From an uncultured Roseateles sp. (lineage in GTDB: Bacteria > Pseudomonadota > Gammaproteobacteria > Burkholderiales > Burkholderiaceae_C): a stretch of 64,000 nt of DNA. Below, one piece after another: positions 55,058 through 61,128 of the stretch (position 1 is the stretch's first letter; the number at the start of each line of letters is the position of its first letter). The notes beneath the pieces were generated by a model, which was not told the origin of the DNA, ran no database searches, and saw nothing but the letters and a program-made list of their open reading frames with translations. The stretch covers positions 1 through 64,000 of the forward strand of contig NZ_CAMFJS010000008.1 of the NCBI RefSeq assembly GCF_945956965.1. The letters run 5' to 3'. Position numbers and translations under genes: made by a program.

Positions 55058-55384
55058 TCAGTGACGGTAGTCTTCTTCTCGCTGGTGTCTAACAGCACCC
55101 ACGACCACGTCGTTGCCGACAATCTCGAACAGCACAACATAGCCTGCGCTACCAAACGGCACGACCAACTCACGCGAGCGGCCATTCCCCAGTTCCGCCT
55201 TTCGGCAGGTGAAAGGCGACCAGGACAGTAGCCGCATCCCCTCACTGATCGCGTCGAGCGCGTGTTGAGGCGTCGTCCAATCAGGCGTTTCACTGGCGGG
55301 CTCGCGTTCGATGGCGAAGTCCTCTAGGCGCTGAAGGTCCGCAACTGCCTCTTCGAGCAGCGTGACGCTGTAGACCGGCTTCAC
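55058..55384 (-). CDS. RelE/ParE-family toxin
   Basis: A 108-residue protein with the ParE/RelE layout: VYSVTLLEEAVADLQRLEDF at the N-terminus, LLSWSPFTCRKAE in the middle and a C-terminal strand set GYVVLFEIVGNDVVVGAVRH ending in an Arg/Glu-rich tail. Toxins of this superfamily act on gyrase (ParE) or ribosome-bound mRNA (RelE). It overlaps the upstream antitoxin gene by 4 bases, the usual arrangement. Confidence 0.85.
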   Translation of the reverse strand: MKPVYSVTLLEEAVADLQRLEDFAIEREPASETPDWTTPQHALDAISEGMRLLSWSPFTCRKAELGNGRSRELVVPFGSAGYVVLFEIVGNDVVVGAVRHQREEDYRH

Positions 55385-55665
55385 CGGCCAGTGCGTCCAA
55401 CTGCTCGGCGTTTCGCGTCGTCAAGGCGCCCCTGCAAGCCGGCCATGACCTCGTCGACCGTACGGCCGCCGCCTTCTTGCTTCCAACGATCGATCGCCGC
55501 CTCGCCTCGGTTGACGAACTCGGCTTGCACGCGACGCCAAGCTGCGGCCGCAACGACCGCCTCCTCGATGAACTGGGTCAGCGACTCGCCGTCCCGCAAG
55601 ACGGCTTCGACTTCGGCCCGAACCTCGGGCTCGACGCGGATGGGGGGAAAGGTGGCAGAGCGCAT
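55381..55665 (-). CDS. Ribbon-helix-helix-type antitoxin
   Basis: A 94-residue protein. PPIRVEPEVRAEVEAVL with DGESLTQFIEEAVVAAA fits the ribbon-helix-helix DNA-binding part of YlcI/YnfO- and ParD-like antitoxins; the C-terminal helix (RGEAAIDRWKQEGGGRTVDE) should wrap the toxin. It is the first gene of the toxin-antitoxin pair. The start is the ATG at 55665. Confidence 0.85.
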   Translation of the reverse strand: MRSATFPPIRVEPEVRAEVEAVLRDGESLTQFIEEAVVAAAAWRRVQAEFVNRGEAAIDRWKQEGGGRTVDEVMAGLQGRLDDAKRRAVGRTGR

Positions 55666-55789
55666 CTCTCAAATGTATAGCAAACGTGCTACACCGGCAA
55701 TCCGCATCCAAGCTGCCGACGCGCGACCCCTATCGATTCAGGAGACCCAGGCGCATGATTGCTGGCCCTCAACTCGATGGGAGACCATC

Positions 55790-56414
55790 ATGGGATCAGC
55801 AGCCAACACCCTGTCGCGCGAGCCGTGGAACAAGGGCAAGATCGTCGGCCAGAAGGCGCCGTTCAAGGTCAAAGACATCTGGGCACTCCGAGTCCGGCTC
55901 CAAATGGAGAACCGCGTCCGCGAGCTCGCTCTGTTCAACCTGGGCATCGATAGCAAGCTTCGAGGTTGCGACCTCGTCTCGCTCAAGGTGCGAGATGTCT
56001 GCCACGGCGACGCTATGGCCAGCCGCGCTGTGGTGATGCAGCATAAGACTCAGCGCCCCGTTCAGTTCGAGATCACGCCGGTGACCCGCGAAGCCGTGCA
56101 GCGATGGATCAAGCAAGCGGGACTGAGATCCGACGGTTTCCTGTTCCCAAGTCGCGTGCACTCCTCGCCGCATCTTGCGGACGCGACAGTACGCCCGAAT
56201 CCTGGAAGGCCGGGTGGAGGAACTCGGCCTTGATCCTGAAGACTACGGGACGCATTCGATGCGAAGGACCAAGGCGACGCTGATCTATCGGCGAACCAGG
56301 AATCTGCGCGCCGTGCAGCTGCTGCTTGGGCACACAAAATTGGAGTCAACGGTACGGTACCTCGACATCGAGGTGGATGACGCACTTGAGATCTCCGAGC
56401 AGACGGAAATCTAA
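55790..56414 (+). pseudogene. Tyrosine-recombinase (phage-type integrase), frameshifted
   Basis: The first frame (MGSAANTLSREPWNKGK to PSRVHSSPHLA, 55790 to about 56175) carries the N-terminal part of a short site-specific integrase. The second frame (to 56414) carries EELGLDPEDYGTHSMRRTKA with the His-x-x-Arg box and LLLGHTKLESTVRYLDIE with the His and the nucleophile Tyr. One extra G in CTTGCGGACGCGACAG near 56177 explains the shift; without it the text reads HLATRQYARIL. Restored length would be about 207 residues, a known size for small integrases of this type. Confidence 0.8.
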
Positions 56415-56943
56415 GCGAGACAACTGCTGTCGCCGACCTCAAGTCGGCGGAGGTCGGCCGCACCGATCGGCGGGTTACTGGAAACAGGTCCGGTTGAACC
56501 CGCCGCTAGTTCCGGTCATTCGATTTCGACGTGCTTACAGCATCTTTGTGCCCATCACCGACATTAGTTTCAAATCTTCATCAACCAGTTGCCTAAGCTA
56601 AAGCTGCCATTCCCTGCCGCCAGTGCTTTGTCCGTTTGGAGTCGATCAAGGTGCTTGGTGAGCGGATGGCCGTGGCGTTACGTTGCGTTGCGTTGTCGGC
56701 CCAGAATCAAATGAAGGCCAAGGCGTCAGGCCGTCTCAGGTCCGCTTGGCCGATGGACTAGCCGCGATTTCCTGCTCGGTCATGCGCAGTTTGAAGTTTG
56801 TAGATTTCCTGACCGAGTCGGACGTCATTCGTCACTACCGGGCTGGCTAAGGTTTCGACAATGCCCTGTAGAAACACCGAATTCTCCTGAACGGCGAAAC
56901 TCTCGGCTGTCGAACTTGAATCTAGCTACGCCCCCACCAAGCT
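56415..56943. other. Intergenic, no gene seen
   Basis: No open frame with a recognisable product. It separates the accessory block from the photolyase pair. Confidence 0.4.
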
Positions 56944-57204
56944 ATGCCCGCCGAGCTGACGCCACCGTCCCAAGCCGATCTTTCCCGCATCATCGAGATG
57001 GCTTGGGAGGATCGCACCTCTTTCGAGGCCATTGAGTCTCAATTTGGCTTGAACGAGTCCGCCGTGATTGCCTTGATGCGCCGCCAAATGCGGCCGAGCT
57101 CCTTCCGTCTGTGGCGCAAGCGAATGGCTGGCCGCCGCACCAAACATGCGGCCCTGCAAGGCGGTGCGTTGATGCGCCACCGTGCCACGCACACGCGTCC
57201 CTAG
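56944..57204 (+). CDS. DUF2805 (TIGR03643) small protein
   Basis: An 86-residue basic protein. LSRIIEMAWEDRTSFEAIES with QFGLNESAVIALMRRQM and SFRLWRKRMAGRRTKH is the whole of this small family, which looks like a helix-turn-helix DNA-binding unit. Such genes are frequently found beside cryptochrome or photolyase genes, as here. Function is not established. Confidence 0.85.
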   Translation: MPAELTPPSQADLSRIIEMAWEDRTSFEAIESQFGLNESAVIALMRRQMRPSSFRLWRKRMAGRRTKHAALQGGALMRHRATHTRP

Positions 57205-57224
57205 TGCCTTCTCACGCAGTAGCT

Positions 57225-58772
57225 ATGCGCCGGCGCGCCTTGGTCTGGTTCAAACGCGATTTGCGCGTGTCCGACCACGCGCCCTTGCTGGCTGCGCAAG
57301 CCTGCGAGGACGCTTTGGCCCTCTTTGTGATCGAGCCTGAGTGGCTGCAAAGCCCTGAGTGCGACGCTTGCCATATTGACTTTGCCTTGGCCTGTTTGAC
57401 AGAGCTGCGGTCGGCCTTGGCCGAGCGGGGTCTACCACTGCTGGTGCGCGTGGGCTCGGCCCTCCCGGTACTGGCCCAACTGCACAGCGAGTTCGCATAT
57501 ACGGATTTGCTGAGCCATGAGGAGACTGGGCCGGGCTGGTCGTATCAGCGTGACTTGGCCGTCGCCGCCTGGTGCAAGTCTGCTTCAATCAGCTGGCAGG
57601 AGTTCAACCAGACCGGAGTGGTCCGCCGCTTGGGCAGTCGCGCTGGCTGGGCCCGACTTTGGCAGGAGCGCATGGACGCCCCGCCGCATGTGTTTGACGG
57701 AAGCATCAAGGCGGCAGCATCGCTGGATCAAGCTGAACTCCCTACGCTGGCCAGCTTGGGGCTAGCGCCGCATGGAAAAGCCTTGCAGACCGCGGGAGAG
57801 CAAGCGGCGCAGCAGCTGCTCAAGAGCTTCTTGCAAGTGCGTGGCTACGACTACCGACAAGCCATCTCCAGCCCCTTGAGCGCCGAGCAGGCTTGCAGCC
57901 GTCTGAGCCCGCACCTGGCTTTCGGCACGATCTCCATGCGTACCGTGCACCAGGCCACCGAGGCGGCGATTCGGGGCACGCCCGACCGCGCGTTCGCCCA
58001 TGCGCTGCGCGGCTTTGCCGGGCGGCTGCGCTGGCACTGCCACTTCATGCAAAAGCTCGAAGATGAGCCTGCCATTGAGTTCCAGAACTTTGCTCGCGTT
58101 TGCGACGGCCTGCGCGAGAGCGATTTCAATAACGCACACTTTGCCGCTTGGTCTGCTGGCCGCACTGGCTACCCGATGGTGGACGCCTGCATGCGCTCGT
58201 TGCTGGCGACGGGCTGGCTCAACTTTCGCATGCGAGCGATGCTGGTGAGTTTTGCCAGCTATCACTTGTGGTTGCATTGGCGGCCGACCGGCATCTTCCT
58301 AGCGCGGCAATTCTTAGACTTTGAGCCCGGCATCCACTGGAGCCAGATGCAGATGCAAAGCGGCACCACGGGCATCAATACCTTGCGCATCTACTCACCC
58401 AGCAAACAGGCGCGGGACCAAGATCCGCAGGGCCTGTTCATCCGCCGCTGGGTGCCCGAGCTGGCCCGCGTGCCGCTGCCCTACCTGGCCGAGCCTTGGC
58501 GAATGGACCCGGCCTTTCAGCGCATGGCGAGCTGCGTGATGGGCGAGGACTACCCGCTACCGATCGTGGATGACAAGGCCGCGATCACGGCGGCCAAAGA
58601 CCGCCTGTACGGCTTGCGCAAAACCGAGGCCGCCCGTGCAGAAGCGGGCCAAGTGCAGGCGCGACACGGCTCGCGTAAAAATGGCTTGCCGGCATCGGGG
58701 CAGCGGCGCACTGCCAAAGCCAGCCCCAAACCAAACGCGCAGGAAGCACGCCAAGCGGAACTGTTCGATTAG
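57225..58772 (+). CDS. Deoxyribodipyrimidine photolyase / cryptochrome
   Basis: A 515-residue flavoprotein. The N-terminal photolyase domain (about 1-130) starts RRRALVWFKRDLRVSDHAPL. The FAD-binding domain (about 200-460) shows SRLSPHLAFGTISMRTVHQ, WHCHFMQKLEDEPAIEF, AWSAGRTGYPMVDACMRSL and WLNFRMRAMLVSFASYHLWL. The C-terminal 55 residues form a basic tail. The ATG at 57225 is just before the conserved Rossmann start; the frame open to 57111 overlaps the DUF2805 gene and is rejected. It may repair UV lesions or act as a photoreceptor; these cannot be separated here. Confidence 0.92.
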   Translation: MRRRALVWFKRDLRVSDHAPLLAAQACEDALALFVIEPEWLQSPECDACHIDFALACLTELRSALAERGLPLLVRVGSALPVLAQLHSEFAYTDLLSHEETGPGWSYQRDLAVAAWCKSASISWQEFNQTGVVRRLGSRAGWARLWQERMDAPPHVFDGSIKAAASLDQAELPTLASLGLAPHGKALQTAGEQAAQQLLKSFLQVRGYDYRQAISSPLSAEQACSRLSPHLAFGTISMRTVHQATEAAIRGTPDRAFAHALRGFAGRLRWHCHFMQKLEDEPAIEFQNFARVCDGLRESDFNNAHFAAWSAGRTGYPMVDACMRSLLATGWLNFRMRAMLVSFASYHLWLHWRPTGIFLARQFLDFEPGIHWSQMQMQSGTTGINTLRIYSPSKQARDQDPQGLFIRRWVPELARVPLPYLAEPWRMDPAFQRMASCVMGEDYPLPIVDDKAAITAAKDRLYGLRKTEAARAEAGQVQARHGSRKNGLPASGQRRTAKASPKPNAQEARQAELFD

Positions 58773-58942
58773 CGGGCAGGATGCCGAACGCGCTGACGAC
58801 ACGGCCAGCGGGGCATAAGCGCACATCTGAAGGCTCAGGCTGACGCCGCGCTGCCAGTGGAACCGTTCGGAACGTCGCCTCGTCCTACAGACATCGCGAC
58901 TGTCGGCGGCCATACTCAGTCCGGTAGAGATGAGCTCAAAAA

Positions 58943-59851
58943 ATGACGCCGCTGCCCAACGCAACCACGCCTTCCCCCACCTTGAATGCCTTGGAGGCGG
59001 CGCTCGATAAAAGCCAAGAGGTCAAAGTCAAGGTGGAGGATTGCGCCGATGACTTAACCGTAGCTGGCGAGCTCGCCGCGGCGCGCATCGCGCGGGGGGC
59101 AACGATGCTGCCGGCCGACCAGGTTCTGCAGAACAACAAGGCCATCGGGATCAAGGTCCAGGATTGCGCTGACGACCTGCAGGTGGTGTCGGACACCCTG
59201 GCCGATGGCGTTGCTGAGGTCAAGGATGTCGAGCAGGCCTTGAGCCTGTCACGCGAGGCCCTGGCTGAATCCGAGTCTGCGCTGGCCGTGTCGCGCAATG
59301 CCGAGCGTGTAGCAAATACCCTTGCCATGCACGACCAAAAGACGGGCTTGCCCAACCGCACACTGTTCGATGACCGCCTGGCTCAGGCCATCGCAGGCGC
59401 CGATCGCCACGGCTGGATGCTGGCGGTGATGTTTCTGGACCTCGACCGCTTCAAGCTCATCAACGACAGCCATGGCCATGCAGCCGGTGATTCAGTGCTG
59501 ACGGTGGTGGCACAACGTCTGTTGAGCCATGCCCGAGATGAAGACACGGTCTGCCGCAACGGCGGCGACGAGTTCCTGTACTTGCTGATCAATCCAGCGA
59601 GTCGCGACGATGTCGCACGTATCGCCGGGCAAGTGCAGGCGGCGATAGCTGCCCCAATCGACTACGGCGCCAAGCAATTCGTCATCACGCCAAGCATCGG
59701 CATTGCGCTGTTCCCACAGGATGGCCGGAGTGGCGATCTTTTGATCGCCAATGCCGACGAGGCGATGTACCGGGCCAAGCCGTCGCCTGGCACCAGCGCA
59801 TTTTTCGAGGCACCAGTGGCCTCGGTCGAACCATCGAAAGCCTCTGACTGA
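58943..59851 (+). CDS. GGDEF-domain protein with duplicated N-terminal motif
   Basis: A 302-residue cytoplasmic protein. The N-terminal helical part repeats a short motif, VEDCADDL at 31-38 and VQDCADDL at 72-79. The GGDEF domain (about 130-290) has DQKTGLPNRTLFDDRLAQAI, FLDLDRFKLINDSHGHAAGD and an intact GGDEF. No membrane segment is present. It should make c-di-GMP; the input signal is unknown. Many similar proteins exist in proteobacteria. Confidence 0.88.
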   Translation: MTPLPNATTPSPTLNALEAALDKSQEVKVKVEDCADDLTVAGELAAARIARGATMLPADQVLQNNKAIGIKVQDCADDLQVVSDTLADGVAEVKDVEQALSLSREALAESESALAVSRNAERVANTLAMHDQKTGLPNRTLFDDRLAQAIAGADRHGWMLAVMFLDLDRFKLINDSHGHAAGDSVLTVVAQRLLSHARDEDTVCRNGGDEFLYLLINPASRDDVARIAGQVQAAIAAPIDYGAKQFVITPSIGIALFPQDGRSGDLLIANADEAMYRAKPSPGTSAFFEAPVASVEPSKASD

Positions 59852-59854
59852 GCA

Positions 59855-60202
59855 CTACGCAAGCAGCTTGGTTTGCGTGGGTAAGGTGAAGTAGAACTTG
59901 GAGCCCTGGCCCAGCACACTCTGCAAGGTAATGCTGCCGTCGTGGGCCTCGATGAAGGATTTCACGATGGCCAAGCCTAGACCGAGGCCTGACCCTGCGC
60001 CCGCCTCGCTCCCGGATTCGCCTTTGTCGAAGACCTTTTCAATCATGTCGACGGCAATGCCTTGACCGTTGTCGCTGACCCAGCATTCGACGATGCCCTG
60101 ATCCTCGGCGAGCCCCCTCACCTGCGTTCGCCAAGTACGCAAAAGCACCTCGCCGTTCTCTCTGACCAGATTGGCCAGTCGCTGCAGACTACTCACTGTC
60201 AT
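59855..60202 (-). pseudogene. Truncated histidine kinase (ATPase-domain fragment)
   Basis: A 115-residue open frame holding only the end of a histidine-kinase ATPase domain: SDNGQGIAVDMIEKVFDKGE (G1 and F boxes), GSGLGLGLAIVKSF (G2 box) and a final SVLGQGSKFYFTLP. The dimerisation domain, phospho-acceptor His and sensor are missing, and the N-box is poor. Its ATG at 60202 overlaps the end of the truncated transporter gene as ATGA, so it could still be translated. Most likely a decayed remnant joined by deletion. Confidence 0.75.
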
Positions 60203-61026
60203 TGGATGACTCTCATTGTTTGGCGGCCAAAACACGGCTGGTCGCCCAGCATGAAGGGGCTGTTGATATTGACGTTGGCGCGCACGCGCGCAGCGCCGCT
60301 CAGGCGGTTGCCGTGGTTGTCCATGCCCACATCGGCATTGACACCCGCGCCGCGGCTCACGCCCACCACCAAATCGCCGCTACCCACCTCGGCGCCTGGG
60401 CGCAACAAGGGCGAGGTTTTGACGCCGGGTTGGTCGTCAAGAATCAAGCTCACGCGCTCCAGCTGCGCACTCTCGATCACCTCACCGGGCTGCAGGCGGC
60501 TCAGAAAGTTTTGCGCCTGGCTCGCCAGCGCCGCATCCTCGCCTTGCGCCAGCACCTTGCCGTAGCGGCCTTCGATGACCTCGATGCGCAAGACGCCGTC
60601 GGCCATGGTTTGCGGCGGCAAAATGGCGCGCGCAAAGGGGTAACCGGCCTCGCGGTAGACCTCGGTCACCCGGTCGGCCAGATTGCGCAGGCCGGCCAGG
60701 TCCAGGCTTTGGCCCATCGCTTGCTTCAGGGCCTCACTCAGCACCTCATCACCCAGCACCGTATTGCCGCTCAGGCTGATGGATTTGACGCTGACCTGCA
60801 TGCCACCAGGCAAGGTGTTCTTCTGCGCCGCTGGGGCTTGAATGGTGATGGCGCGGCTTTCGCGCGGTGCCGGCATGGGCTGCTGCAATTGCTGCAGCGT
60901 GCGGCCGGCGTCGGGGGCTTGTTGGGCGTAGACGGCTTGAGGGCCGACCAGGCCCAGCAGGCCGGTCAGGGTCATCGCGGCCAGGGCCGTCGCATGGGGC
61001 TTGGCGACTTGATGCTTGTTCTTCAT
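60199..61026 (-). pseudogene. Truncated FhaC/ShlB-type two-partner secretion transporter
   Basis: A 275-residue frame with a signal peptide (ending AVYAQQ) and a POTRA region (VSVKSISLSGNTVLGDEVLS and YREAGYPFARAILPPQTMAD, then LRIEVIEGRYGKV), followed by the first barrel strands (MDNHGNRLSGAARVRANVNI and NSPFMLGDQ). Homology stops at GDQ near 60245, and about 280 barrel residues are missing. The sequence then runs into the kinase fragment. The intact form would export the adhesin encoded next to it. The ATG at 61026 begins the signal peptide. Confidence 0.85.
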
Positions 61027-61128
61027 GAGAAATTTTCTTTGGCATGGCGCCGCGCGGTGTGAGCGCGGGCGCGGGGTTCTAGAGGCTGATGGCGGCATCA
61101 GCCAGCAAAGGGCTCAGACGCTTGGGGT

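Noticed and set aside
54745-55293. 182-codon minus-strand frame overlapping the toxin gene
   Set aside because: It runs in another frame across the ParE-like gene, which has clear family features and overlaps its antitoxin correctly.
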